Source: Paractinoplanes atraurantiacus
GTDB taxonomy: Bacteria; Actinomycetota; Actinomycetes; Mycobacteriales; Micromonosporaceae
Length of the DNA: 64,000 nt
NCBI RefSeq assembly: GCF_900215205.1
Contig: NZ_OBDY01000011.1
Location: forward strand, 62,001-126,000
Reading direction: 5' to 3'
Positions within the stretch are counted from its first letter, which is position 1. Each line of letters begins with the position of its first letter. Both the position numbers and the translations under genes were made by a program. The notes under the pieces were generated by a model. It saw only the letters and a program-made list of their open reading frames with translations, did not search any database and had not been told where the DNA came from. Positions 1-8,477 of the stretch are shown one piece after another.

Positions 1-465
1 CCCGTCGACCGCGATCGCGGCCGGCAGCGGCTCGGCCTTGCCGGTCGTCTCCTGCGCGTCGAAGGCGTGCACCGCCGCCTCCTGCACCTGATGGCGCGCC
101 ACCGCCCCCGCGGTCAGTGGCGTGCCCGACGCGGCCCACCAGGCCCACACCGGCGTGTCCGCCTGCGCCCCGCGCAGCGCCGCCAGCAGCAGCTCGGTCG
201 ACGCGGCCGACCACTCCACCAGATCGCCGTGCGGATGCTGGTCGGTGACGTCGTCGTCGCCCGGCTGCCGCGTGGGGTCGGCCATGCTCACCGCACCCGC
301 CCAGAACCGATGGACGGCGCCGAGATGCGCGACCAGGTCGGTCAGCGTCCACTCGGGACAGCCGGGCACGCGGGCCGACCGGTCCGGCGCGGCGGCGAGC
401 GCGGAACGCAGCGCCGCCGACCGATCGTCGATGAGAGACAGGAGCTCGGCGTAAGGGATAGTCAT
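1..465 (-). CDS. Maleylpyruvate isomerase family (MDMPI N-terminal) protein, 3' end outside window
   Basis: The first 155 codons are present and the C-terminus lies beyond base 1. It begins MTIPYAELL and carries the family signature VPGCPEWTLTDLVAHLGAVH near residues 33-52. This is the four-helix bundle typical of mycothiol-dependent maleylpyruvate isomerase/DinB-like proteins, with the metal-binding His in AHLG. A second family member lies at 35720. The ATG at 465 sits 7 nt after TACAAA, so the message may be leaderless. The exact substrate cannot be told. Family known, function inferred. Confidence 0.8.
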   Translation of the reverse strand, partial: MTIPYAELLSLIDDRSAALRSALAAAPDRSARVPGCPEWTLTDLVAHLGAVHRFWAGAVSMADPTRQPGDDDVTDQHPHGDLVEWSAASTELLLAALRGAQADTPVWAWWAASGTPLTAGAVARHQVQEAAVHAFDAQETTGKAEPLPAAIAVDG

Positions 466-472
466 ACCCGGA

Positions 473-495
473 TTTGTACCAGCCGGGTGTGACAG
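473..495 (-). promoter_or_regulatory. Possible weak PafBC-like promoter of the MDMPI-family gene
   Basis: Reading the minus strand, CTGTCACAC is followed by exactly 8 nt, then TACAAA, then 7 nt and the ATG at 465. The geometry matches the promoters of uvrA, uvrB, uvrC and polA in this window, but the last base of the -10 box is A instead of T. Assignment is inference. Confidence 0.35.
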
Positions 496-834
496 TCAGA
501 CGTTGAACCCCAGGGCCCGCAGCTGCTCGCGCCCGTCGTCCGTGATCTTGTCGGGGCCCCACGGCGGCAGCCACACCCAGTTGATCCGGAAGTCGGAGAC
601 GATGCCGCCGCCGGGTCCGGCCGTCAGGGCCGTCCGGGTCTGGTCCTCGATCACGTCGGTCAGCGGGCAGGCCGCCGACGTCAGCGTCATGTCGAGCGTG
701 GCCACGTTGTCGTCGTCCACGTGCGTGCCGTAGACGAGGCCGAGGTCGACCACGTTGATGCCGAGCTCGGGGTCGACGACATCCTTCATCGCCTCCTCGA
801 TATCGGCGATAGAAGCCTTCGCGACGTCAGTCAT
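496..834 (-). CDS. sufT: SufT-type Fe-S cluster assembly factor (DUF59/MIP18 family)
   Basis: This 112-residue protein starts MTDVAKASI and contains the DUF59 core VVDPELGINVVDLGLVYG (about residues 17-34) and the segment TSAACPLTDVIEDQ with the conserved Cys. MIP18-family proteins act late in Fe-S cluster maturation. It is the last gene of the suf operon. Its ATG overlaps the sufU stop codon by 4 nt (ATGA), so I chose this start over a longer upstream reading. Role in the SUF pathway is inferred from family and operon. Confidence 0.93.
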   Translation of the reverse strand: MTDVAKASIADIEEAMKDVVDPELGINVVDLGLVYGTHVDDDNVATLDMTLTSAACPLTDVIEDQTRTALTAGPGGGIVSDFRINWVWLPPWGPDKITDDGREQLRALGFNV

Positions 835-1286
835 GCCTTCACCTCCGGGGCAGCGCCCACATCTACACCGGCGCGCGCCGCGGCGTCCTTGAACGCCATC
901 CACGGCAGCAGCGCACATTTGACCCGGGCCGGGAACTTCGCCACTCCGGCGAAGGCCACCGCGTCCCCCAGCACGTCCTCGTCGGGTTCGACCTGGCCGC
1001 GCCCCTGCATCAGCTCCACGAACGCCTCGTGGATTCCCGCGATGTCGTCAGCGTCGCGCCCCTGGAGCAGCTCGTACAGCACCGACGCGGAGGCCTGGCT
1101 GATCGAGCACCCCAGCCCATCGTACGAAATGTCAGAAAAATCAGCTGCAACCCGAACGGTGATCTCGTCCCCGCACGTGGGGTTGACGTGGTGCGCCTCC
1201 CCGTCGAACGGATCACGCAGTCCACGCCCGTGCGGGTGCTTGTAGTGATCGAGAATGATCTCCTGGTAGAGCCCGTCCAGCATCAT
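831..1286 (-). CDS. sufU: SufU zinc-dependent sulfurtransferase / scaffold-like protein
   Basis: About 151 residues starting MMLDGLYQEIILDHYKHPHG, the usual SufU N-terminus. The conserved Cys-containing motifs are visible: NPTCGDEI (about 41-48), GLGCSISQAS (about 66-75) and KCALLPWMA near the C-terminus. SufU accepts persulfide sulfur from SufS through a zinc-bound Cys exchange. The start codon overlaps the sufS stop (TGATG), implying translational coupling; a second ATG lies one codon further in. Minus-strand suf operon. Confidence 0.95.
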   Translation of the reverse strand: MMLDGLYQEIILDHYKHPHGRGLRDPFDGEAHHVNPTCGDEITVRVAADFSDISYDGLGCSISQASASVLYELLQGRDADDIAGIHEAFVELMQGRGQVEPDEDVLGDAVAFAGVAKFPARVKCALLPWMAFKDAAARAGVDVGAAPEVKA

Positions 1287-2515
1287 CAGGCGAACACCTT
1301 CCGCACCTGGTCGAGGCCGCGCGCGAGGGCGTCGATCTCGTCCGTGGTCGTGTAGAGGTAGAACGACGCCCGCGTCATCGCCGGCACCCCGAACCGGGCG
1401 CACACCGGCTTGGCGCAGTGGTGACCGACCCGCACCTCGACGCCGAGCGCGTCCAGCACCTGCCCCACGTCGTGCGGGTGCACCCCTTCGACGTCGAAGG
1501 ACAGGGTTCCTCCGCGGCCTTCCGGCGTGGCCGGGCCGAACAGGCGCACATAAGGCACATCGGCCAGGACCTTCAGCGCGTACGCCGTGATGTCCTGCTC
1601 GTGCTGGTGGACGGCGTCCATGCCGAGCGCGTTCAGGTAGTCCACGGCCGCGCCGAGCCCGATGGCCTCGGCGATCGGCGGCGTGCCGGCCTCGAAGCGG
1701 GCCGGCGGCGGCGCGTACGTCGTCCGGGCCATCGTGACCGTCTCGATCATCGATCCGCCGGCCAGGAACGGCGGCATCTCGGCCAGCAGGTCGTACCGGC
1801 CCCAGAGGACGCCGATGCCGGTCGGGCCGAGCATCTTGTGCCCGGTGAACGCGATGAAGTCGGCCCCCAGCGTGCGCACGTCGACCGGCAGGTGCGGCAC
1901 CGACTGCGAGGCGTCGAGCATGACCAGCGCGCCGACCTGCTTGGCCCGCTCGACGATCCGCGACAGATCGTTGATCGTGCCGAGCGTGTTCGACATGTGC
2001 ACGACCGAGACGATCTTCGTGCGCTCGTTGACGAGCTCATCCAAAGAGGACTCGTCGAGCCGCCCGTCGTCGGTCACCCCGAACCAGCGGAGCGTGGCGC
2101 CCGTACGCTCACAAAGCAGTTGCCAGGGAACGATGTTGGAGTGGTGCTCCATCTCGGAGATCACGACCTCGTCGCCCGGCTTCAGGCTGAGGTGCTGCCC
2201 GAGCGAGTGCGCGACCAGGTTGATCGCCTCGGTCGAGTTCTTCGTGAAGATGATCTCGTCGGGGTTCGTCGCGCCGATGAACGTCGCGATCTTGCCGCGG
2301 GCGTCCTCGTACGCCGACGTGGCCTCGGTGCCGAGCGTGTGCACCGAGCGGGACACGTTGCCGTTGTGCCGCTCGTTGTGCTCGCGCATGACCTCGAGCA
2401 CCTGCCGGGGTTTCTGCGAGGTGTTGGCGCTGTCCAGATAAACCAGCGGGTGGCCGTTGACCTCCCGCGAGAGGATCGGGAAGTCGGCTCGGACCCGGGC
2501 CACGTCGAACGTCAC
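1286..2515 (-). CDS. sufS: SufS cysteine desulfurase
   Basis: At 409 residues it is normal for the class II (SufS/CsdA) desulfurases. It mobilises sulfur from L-cysteine using PLP. The PLP lysine is in AFTGHKMLGPTG (about residue 224) and the active-site Cys is in RVGHHCAKP (about residue 365), with the extended SufS-type loop. The N-terminus has VYLDSANTSQKP. It lies between sufC and sufU and is translationally coupled to sufU. Cytoplasmic; feeds sulfur to SufU. Confidence 0.97.
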   Translation of the reverse strand: MTFDVARVRADFPILSREVNGHPLVYLDSANTSQKPRQVLEVMREHNERHNGNVSRSVHTLGTEATSAYEDARGKIATFIGATNPDEIIFTKNSTEAINLVAHSLGQHLSLKPGDEVVISEMEHHSNIVPWQLLCERTGATLRWFGVTDDGRLDESSLDELVNERTKIVSVVHMSNTLGTINDLSRIVERAKQVGALVMLDASQSVPHLPVDVRTLGADFIAFTGHKMLGPTGIGVLWGRYDLLAEMPPFLAGGSMIETVTMARTTYAPPPARFEAGTPPIAEAIGLGAAVDYLNALGMDAVHQHEQDITAYALKVLADVPYVRLFGPATPEGRGGTLSFDVEGVHPHDVGQVLDALGVEVRVGHHCAKPVCARFGVPAMTRASFYLYTTTDEIDALARGLDQVRKVFA

Positions 2516-2535
2516 TGCATGCTCCTCAGAGGAAA

Positions 2536-3293
<758 letters not shown>

Positions 3294-3297
<4 letters not shown>

Positions 3298-3626
3298 GGG
3301 TTTACTCCATTGCTCGGAATAGTCGATACATAGATGTCGCCGTCGCGGATCTCGACGGGGAAGGTCGCCACCGGTTCGAAGGCGGGTGGGCCGCTGGGCT
3401 CGCCGGTGCGCAGGTCGAAGCGCGAGCCGTGCAGCCAGCACTCGAGCGTGCACCCGTCGACCTCACCCTCGGAGAGGGCCACCGAGGCGTGACTGCACTC
3501 GTCGCGTACGGCGTAGAAGTTGTCGTCGTCGGCGTGCACGACGGCGATCTCGGTGCCGTCGAGCTCCACCGAGATCACCTCGCCCTTGGCGACATCGGCC
3601 GCGGGGCCGACGAGCTCGAAGCTCAC
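3294..3626 (-). CDS. Rieske-type non-heme ferredoxin within the suf operon
   Basis: A 110-residue protein (VSFELVGPAADV...) with the [2Fe-2S] Rieske ligands: CSH in RDECSHASVAL, and CWLH in TLECWLHGSRFD. It resembles the small NirD/BphA3-like ferredoxins that actinobacteria carry between sufD and sufC. Its GTG overlaps the sufD stop and its TGA overlaps the sufC GTG, each by 4 nt, so all three are translationally coupled. It may carry electrons for cluster assembly; that role is inference. Confidence 0.93.
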
Positions 3627-4750
3627 GCTCCGGCCTCCACCAGCCGCGCCTCGATCACGTCGCCCAGACGCTCGCGAAGAGCCTCGCTGGGGATCTTGTT
3701 GATCAGCTCGGCGAAGAAGCCGCGCACCACGAGCTTGCGCGCCTCGCCCTCGGGAATGCCGCGGGCCATCAGGTAGAACAGCTGCTCCTCGTCGAAGCGG
3801 CCGGTCGCGCTGGCGTGGCCGGCGCCGACGATCTCGCCGGTCTCGATCTCGAGGTTCGGCACGGAGTCGGCCCGGGCGCCATCGGTCAAAATCAAGTTCC
3901 GATTGATCTCGTACGTGTCGGTGCCGGTGGCCGCCGCGCGGATGAGCACGTCGCCGACCCAGACGGTGTGCGCCGAGGCGCCCTGGAGCGCGCCGCGGTA
4001 CCCCACGTAGCTGCGGCAGTCCTGGACGGCGTGGTCCACGAGCTGCCGGTGCTCGAAGTGCTGACCGGCGTCGGCGAAGTAGAGGCCCCACAGCTCGGCG
4101 TCGCCGCCGCGGCCCGCGTATTCCACACTCGTGAACTGGCGGACCAGGTCGCCGCCGAGCGCCACCTGCACGTGCTGGACCCGGGCGTCCTTGCCGACCC
4201 GGAACTTCACGTGCTGCGCCTGCACCGCGCCGGCGTCCCACTCGGCCAGCGTGACGAAGGTCAGCTGCGCGCTGTCGCCGATGACGACCTCGACGTTGTC
4301 GGCCAGGGTGGCCGTGCCGGTCTGCTCGAGGATCAGGGTCAGCTTGGAGAAGGCGCCGACCTTGACGACCGTACGGGCCGCCGCCGCGTCCCCGCCCTTG
4401 CCCACGATCCGGATGACGACCGGGTCGGCCAGCTCCGTCTCGGTCGCCACGTCGATCTGCGTGACGTGGGCGGCCGAGCCGTAGGCCAGGGCGCTGACCC
4501 GGTCGAACGGGGTCAGGATGGCGTCGGCCGTCGCGACCTCGCGCACGGAGACGCCGACCGGCAGGTCGCCGTGCTCGACCGAGGGCGCCACGCCGGTCAG
4601 CGTGGTCGCCTTGATCAGGTCACCCAGGCGCTTGATCGGGGTGAAACGCCAGTCCTCCTCCAGGCCGGTGACGGCCGGGAAGTCGTTGACGTCGAAGGAG
4701 CGCAGCACCTGCGACTTGGTGCTCGGCGGGGCGATGGCCTCGGTAGTCAT
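3623..4750 (-). CDS. sufD: SufD Fe-S cluster assembly protein
   Basis: 375 residues starting MTTEAIAPPSTKSQVL. I chose this ATG because AAGGAAGA lies just upstream; an in-frame start 13 codons earlier lacks this. The C-terminal SufBD beta-helix core is recognisable: GHASATGRFDEEQLFYLMARGI, then EARKLVVRGFFAELI. SufD partners SufB and SufC in the scaffold complex. It is 45 bases downstream of sufB on the same strand. Confidence 0.95.
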   Translation of the reverse strand: MTTEAIAPPSTKSQVLRSFDVNDFPAVTGLEEDWRFTPIKRLGDLIKATTLTGVAPSVEHGDLPVGVSVREVATADAILTPFDRVSALAYGSAAHVTQIDVATETELADPVVIRIVGKGGDAAAARTVVKVGAFSKLTLILEQTGTATLADNVEVVIGDSAQLTFVTLAEWDAGAVQAQHVKFRVGKDARVQHVQVALGGDLVRQFTSVEYAGRGGDAELWGLYFADAGQHFEHRQLVDHAVQDCRSYVGYRGALQGASAHTVWVGDVLIRAAATGTDTYEINRNLILTDGARADSVPNLEIETGEIVGAGHASATGRFDEEQLFYLMARGIPEGEARKLVVRGFFAELINKIPSEALRERLGDVIEARLVEAGA

Positions 4751-4795
4751 TTCTTCCTTAATCGTCTCTGGGTGCTCTCGCCGACTCAACCGCCG

Positions 4796-6217
4796 TCAGC
4801 CGACGGCGCCTTCCATCTGAAGCTCGATCAGCCGGTTCAGCTCCAGGGCGTACTCCATCGGAAGCTCCTTGGCGATCGGCTCGATGAAGCCACGCACGAT
4901 CATCGCCATCGCCTCGTCCTCGGTGAGACCGCGGCTCATCAGGTAGAAGAGCTGGTCGTCAGAGACCTTGGAGACGGTCGCCTCGTGCCCCATCGCCACG
5001 TCGTCCTCGCGGATGTCGACGTAAGGGTAGGTGTCCGAGCGGGACACGGTGTCGACAAGGAGTGCGTCGCACTTGACGGTGCTCTTGGAGCTCGAGGAGC
5101 CCTCGAGGACCTGGACCAGGCCGCGGTACGAGGTGCGGCCGCCGCCGCGGGCGATCGACTTGGAGATGATCGTCGAGGAGGTGTGCGGCGCGGCGTGCAC
5201 CATCTTGGCGCCGGAGTCCTGGTGCTGGCCCTCGCCGGCCATGGCGATGGAGAGGACCTCGCCCTTGGCGTGCGGGCCGGTCATGTAGACGGCCGGGTAC
5301 TTCATGGTCACCTTGGAGCCGATGTTGCCGTCGACCCACTCCATGGTCGCGCCCTCTTCGCAGGTGGCGCGCTTGGTGACCAGGTTGTAGACGTTGTTCG
5401 ACCAGTTCTGGATGGTCGTGTACCGCACCCGGGCGTTCTTCTTGACGACGATCTCGACGACCGCGGAGTGCAGCGAGTCGGACGAGTAGATCGGCGCCGT
5501 GCAGCCCTCGACGTAGTGCACGTACGAGCCCTCGTCGGCGATGATCAGCGTCCGCTCGAACTGGCCCATGTTCTCGGTGTTGATCCGGAAGTAGGCCTGC
5601 AGCGGGATGTCGACGTGCACACCCTTCGGCACGTAGATGAAGGAGCCACCCGACCACACCGACGTGTTCAGCGCGGCGAACTTGTTGTCGCCGACCGGGA
5701 TGACGGTGCCGAAGTACTCCTGGAAGAGCTCCGGGTGCTCCTTGAGCGCGGTGTCGGTGTCGAGGAACAGGACGCCCTGCTCCTCGAGGTCCTCGCGGAT
5801 CGCGTGATAGACGACCTCGGACTCGTACTGCGCGGCGACGCCGGCCACGAGGCGCTGCTTCTCGGCCTCGGGGATGCCCAGCTTGTCGTACGTGGCCTTG
5901 ATGTCCTCAGGCAGCTCTTCCCAGCTCGCGGCCTGCTTCTCGGTCGAGCGCACGAAGTACTTGATGTTCTGGAAGTCGATGCCGGTGAGGTCGGCGCCCC
6001 AGTTCGGCATGGGCTTGCGGTCGAACAGGCGCAGGCCCTTGAGCCGGAGGTTGAGCATCCACTCCGGCTCGTTCTTCTTGGCGGAGATGTCGCGCACCAC
6101 GGCCTCGGACAGGCCACGCTGCGCCGCGGCGCCGGCGATGTCCGAGTCGGCCCAGCCGTACTCGTACTTGCCGAGGGCGGCGAGGTGCTCTTCCTGAGTA
6201 GCGATCTGGTCGGTCAT
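4796..6217 (-). CDS. sufB: SufB Fe-S cluster scaffold protein
   Basis: 473 residues, the usual SufB length. Diagnostic segments are WMLNLRLKGL, YFVRSTEKQA, SGGSFIYVPKGVHVDIPLQ, SYVHYVEGCTAPIY and the C-terminal HEATVSKVSDDQLFYLMSRGL. SufB is the scaffold on which the cluster is built together with SufC and SufD. Its ATG overlaps the sufR stop codon by 4 nt (ATGA), so regulator and scaffold are made from one message. Confidence 0.97.
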   Translation of the reverse strand: MTDQIATQEEHLAALGKYEYGWADSDIAGAAAQRGLSEAVVRDISAKKNEPEWMLNLRLKGLRLFDRKPMPNWGADLTGIDFQNIKYFVRSTEKQAASWEELPEDIKATYDKLGIPEAEKQRLVAGVAAQYESEVVYHAIREDLEEQGVLFLDTDTALKEHPELFQEYFGTVIPVGDNKFAALNTSVWSGGSFIYVPKGVHVDIPLQAYFRINTENMGQFERTLIIADEGSYVHYVEGCTAPIYSSDSLHSAVVEIVVKKNARVRYTTIQNWSNNVYNLVTKRATCEEGATMEWVDGNIGSKVTMKYPAVYMTGPHAKGEVLSIAMAGEGQHQDSGAKMVHAAPHTSSTIISKSIARGGGRTSYRGLVQVLEGSSSSKSTVKCDALLVDTVSRSDTYPYVDIREDDVAMGHEATVSKVSDDQLFYLMSRGLTEDEAMAMIVRGFIEPIAKELPMEYALELNRLIELQMEGAVG

Positions 6218-6942
6218 GTATCTGTCCTAACCGTGGTTGCGTCGGTTACTCGTCGTGCTGGGGCTGGAATGTGCGTGGTGCACACCCCATCTCCGTGCGC
6301 GATGGTGGCGAGGCGCTGCACGTGGGTGCCGATGAGGCGGGAAATGACCTCGGTCTCGGCGTCGCACAGCTGAGGGAACTCGGCAGCCACGTGGGCCACC
6401 GGGCAGGAGTGCTGGCACAGCTGGCCGCCGGACGCGATCGTGGTCGCGTTGGCAGCGTAGCCCTCGGCGGTCAGCGCCTCGGCGAGCGCCTCGGCCCGGG
6501 CGATCGGGTCGTCACCGGCCTCCAGCAGCGCCGCCCGGCAGCGCTCCTCGAGGGCGACGACCTGGGTCGCGGCGAAGGCGGAGATCGCCTCGGCGCCGTG
6601 CTGGTCGGCGATCCAGCGCAGCGCGGCCGTCGCTATACCGTCGTAGAAGTGCGGGTTGAGGTTTTCCCGCGCGGCGGTGGTGAGGGCGAAGGTCTTGGCC
6701 GGCCGTCCGCGCCCGCGCGGGCGCGTGTTGCGGACCTCGCGGACCTCCACGAGGCGGTCGGCGAACATCGCGTCGAGGTGCTTGCGGATGGCTGCGGGGC
6801 TCAGCCCGAGCTCGGCGCCGAGCTCGGCCGCGGTGGCGGAACCGCGCTCCAGCAGCAGCTGAGCGACCCGGTCACGGGTGCGACCGTCCGACACGGTGGC
6901 CGACGCCACCGCACCGCTCGGGTTCTGCACCTCGTATTTCAC
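6214..6942 (-). CDS. sufR: SufR-like Fe-S sensing transcriptional regulator
   Basis: About 242 residues with a GTG start (VKYEVQNPSGA). The N-terminal winged helix is DRVAQLLLERGSATAAELGAEL followed by SPAAIRKHLDAMF. The C-terminal half holds the conserved Cys pattern of SufR: EERCRAALL, then GGQLCQHSCPVAHVA and FPQLCDAETEV, expected to bind a [4Fe-4S] cluster. As first gene of the operon it probably represses its own operon when clusters are sufficient. Longer upstream readings run into the divergent promoter region and are less likely. Confidence 0.92.
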   Translation of the reverse strand: MKYEVQNPSGAVASATVSDGRTRDRVAQLLLERGSATAAELGAELGLSPAAIRKHLDAMFADRLVEVREVRNTRPRGRGRPAKTFALTTAARENLNPHFYDGIATAALRWIADQHGAEAISAFAATQVVALEERCRAALLEAGDDPIARAEALAEALTAEGYAANATTIASGGQLCQHSCPVAHVAAEFPQLCDAETEVISRLIGTHVQRLATIAHGDGVCTTHIPAPARRVTDATTVRTDT

Positions 6943-6990
6943 TACGGCAACGTTACGTATTTCGTCACGAGCCTGCAAACCGGCCCCCCG

Positions 6991-7002
6991 GTGATCTGTC
7001 AC
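6991..7002. promoter_or_regulatory. Candidate SufR operator (imperfect palindrome)
   Basis: The dyad GTGA-TCTG-TCAC lies in the 116-base gap between sufR and the divergent ctaA. It is the best short dyad there and is well placed to control both directions. There is no direct proof that SufR binds it. Known SufR sites in mycobacteria contain ACACT/TGTGA half-sites, which this matches only partly. Confidence 0.3.
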
Positions 7003-7045
7003 ACCGACTTCCGGGAGCACCGGTTTTCACGCTCAACCGCCTGCG

Positions 7046-7051
7046 TACGAT
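7046..7051 (+). promoter_or_regulatory. -10 element of a leaderless ctaA promoter
   Basis: TACGAT is followed by 7 nt and then the GTG start of ctaA, the spacing typical of leaderless actinobacterial mRNAs. No convincing -35 box is seen. Confidence 0.45.
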
Positions 7052-7058
7052 CCCAGAG

Positions 7059-8021
7059 GTGAGGTTTCTACCGCTGCGCCCTCTGGCCCTGGCGTCCCTG
7101 ATCGCCAACATCGCGCTGATCGTCACCGGTGCGGCGGTCCGTCTCACGGGTTCCGGGCTCGGCTGCCCGACGTGGCCCAAGTGCACCGACGCCTCGTACA
7201 CCACCACCGCGGAGATGGGCGTCCACGGCGTCATCGAATTCGGCAACCGCATGCTGACCTTCGTGCTCGGCCTGCTGGCGGTGCTCTGCGTGCTGGCCGC
7301 CCTGGTGGAGAAGCCGCGGCGCCGCTCGACGGTCCTGCTCAGCGTCGCGGTCCTGGCCGGCATCCCCGGTCAGGGCGTGATCGGCGGCATCACGGTCCTC
7401 ACCAAGCTCAACCCTTGGGTGGTCGGCCTGCACTTCCTGCTGTCGATCGGGCTGATCGCCCTGGCCTACTTCCTGTGGAAGAGGACGTTCGAGGGCGACG
7501 GCAAGCCGGTCGACCTGGTCCCCCGGCCCCTGCGCCACCTGGCCGCGGTCCTGACCGCGACCAGCGTCGCCGTGATCGCCATGGGCGTGGTGGTGACGGG
7601 CAGCGGCCCGCACGCCGGCGACCAGAACGCGAAGCGCAACGGCCTCGACCCGGCCACGGTCTCCCAGGCCCACGCCGACGTGGTCTTCCTGTTCATCGGC
7701 CTGACCATCGCCTTGATCTTCGCCCTGCGGGCCGTGAAGGCCCCGCGCTCCGCCAACCGCGCCGCCCTGACGCTGCTGGCCATCGTCCTGGGCCAGGGCG
7801 TGATCGGCTTCGTCCAGTACTTCACCCACCTCCCCGTCATCCTGGTCGGCGCCCACATGCTCGGCGCCGGCCTGGTCTGGACGGGCACCTTGTCGGTCTG
7901 GTGGTCCCTGCGCACCCGCCCGGCCTTGGAACAGGCCCCCACCTCACCCGCCGCCCCTTCCCCGGCCCCGGCAACCACAGACGTGGCCCCCACCGAGGAG
8001 CCGGTGCCGGCCCAGCGCTGA
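7059..8021 (+). CDS. ctaA: Heme A synthase CtaA (COX15 family)
   Basis: A 320-residue polytopic membrane protein with about eight hydrophobic helices. It converts heme O to heme A for cytochrome aa3 oxidase. The N-terminal repeat carries AVRLTGSGLGCPTWPKC, with the conserved Cys pair, followed by HGVIEFGNRMLTF with a heme-ligand His. Further His residues occur in GLHFLLSIG, SQAHADVVFLF and GAHMLGAGLVW. The C-terminal tail (about 30 residues) is Pro/Ala-rich. Divergent from sufR; ctaB lies 2 kb away on the other strand. Confidence 0.95.
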   Translation: MRFLPLRPLALASLIANIALIVTGAAVRLTGSGLGCPTWPKCTDASYTTTAEMGVHGVIEFGNRMLTFVLGLLAVLCVLAALVEKPRRRSTVLLSVAVLAGIPGQGVIGGITVLTKLNPWVVGLHFLLSIGLIALAYFLWKRTFEGDGKPVDLVPRPLRHLAAVLTATSVAVIAMGVVVTGSGPHAGDQNAKRNGLDPATVSQAHADVVFLFIGLTIALIFALRAVKAPRSANRAALTLLAIVLGQGVIGFVQYFTHLPVILVGAHMLGAGLVWTGTLSVWWSLRTRPALEQAPTSPAAPSPAPATTDVAPTEEPVPAQR

Positions 8022-8035
8022 CCCGCCGCTCCACC

Positions 8036-8078
8036 GCAGCGCCGGGCCTCACCCGAGGCCGGCGCTGCTTCCTTTTGC
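8036..8078 (+). terminator. Intrinsic terminator of ctaA
   Basis: A 14-bp stem (GCAGCGCCGG...CCTC / GAGGCCGGCGCTGC, one bulged G) with loop ACCC lies 15 bases after the ctaA stop. It is followed by TTCCTTTT. Confidence 0.85.
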
Positions 8079-8410
8079 GCAAGTGCCCTGTGGATAACCG
8101 CGTGTCGTCCACAGGCGCCGAACTAAGTCCTTCATTGATCGGCGCGCTCCGGCAGGCTTTCCCGCATGCCACACAGGAGCCCCACCAGTTCCACAGTTCA
8201 CACCCGAGCCGTCCTTTCGCCGCGCACGGAGCGGCCCTCGCGACGCGGCCGATCCCCGACCGGGAGAGCCCCGGCCTCGGCCGCGGAGGGCGCCACCGGG
8301 CGAGTGCTTCGTGTGATCGGTGTTCCCCCGGCCCGATCGACGTCGTGCACGCCCGCCGGCCCGCGACCGCGAAGGAGGTGGTGAGCGGGAACGAACACCG
8401 TCGAGAGCTC
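8079..8410. other. Intergenic stretch without a supported gene
   Basis: The ctaA terminator precedes this stretch and two hairpins serving the minus-strand ATP-grasp gene follow it. It holds an inverted pair of DnaA-box-like 9-mers (8087-8115). It also has an 8-bp inverted repeat, CGGTGTTC (8318-8325) / GAACACCG (8393-8400), enclosing a strong ribosome-binding-like AAGGAGG at 8372-8378. Short reading frames here (for example 8166-8384) are Arg/Pro/Ser-rich and show no recognisable domain, so I do not call them. Confidence 0.6.
8087..8115. other. Inverted pair of DnaA-box-like sites
   Basis: CCTGTGGA and TCCACAGG form a perfect 8-bp inverted repeat. The left arm with the following TAA reads TTATCCACA on the minus strand, the consensus DnaA box. 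The right arm contains TCGTCCACA, one mismatch from the actinobacterial TTGTCCACA. There is no dnaA, dnaN or AT-rich unwinding region nearby, so this is not an origin; titration or regulation is possible. Confidence 0.45.
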
Positions 8411-8471
8411 CGGCGGCCGCCTGTCTCCCGGGGCGGCCGCCGACCACGACACGCCCGTTCCAGCACGGGCG
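8411..8471 (-). terminator. Two tandem hairpins, likely terminator of the ATP-grasp gene
   Basis: Hairpin 1 has a perfect 11-bp stem (CGGCGGCCGCC 8411-8421 / 8432-8442). Hairpin 2 has a 7-bp stem (CGCCCGT 8452-8458 / ACGGGCG 8465-8471). Both lie just beyond the stop of the minus-strand gene at 8478. There is no T-tract, so it may be a rho-independent variant or an mRNA 3'-end stabiliser. Confidence 0.5.
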
Positions 8472-8477
8472 CGGTGG

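Noticed and set aside
3386..6373. Very long plus-strand open frame opposite the suf genes (also 11177-14599 minus, 25489-28731 plus and 29677-32526 plus)
   Set aside because: They are antisense to well-identified genes, have Arg/Val/Gly/His-rich composition and no domains. Long open frames are expected at this GC content.
8087..8115. Chromosome replication origin
   Set aside because: Only two DnaA-like boxes, no AT-rich unwinding element and no dnaA/dnaN/rpmH neighbours.
8166..8384. Short frame coding an Arg/Ser/Pro-rich 72-residue peptide
   Set aside because: No ribosome-binding site at its ATG, no domain, and codon use is not gene-like; kept only as a note in the intergenic entry.
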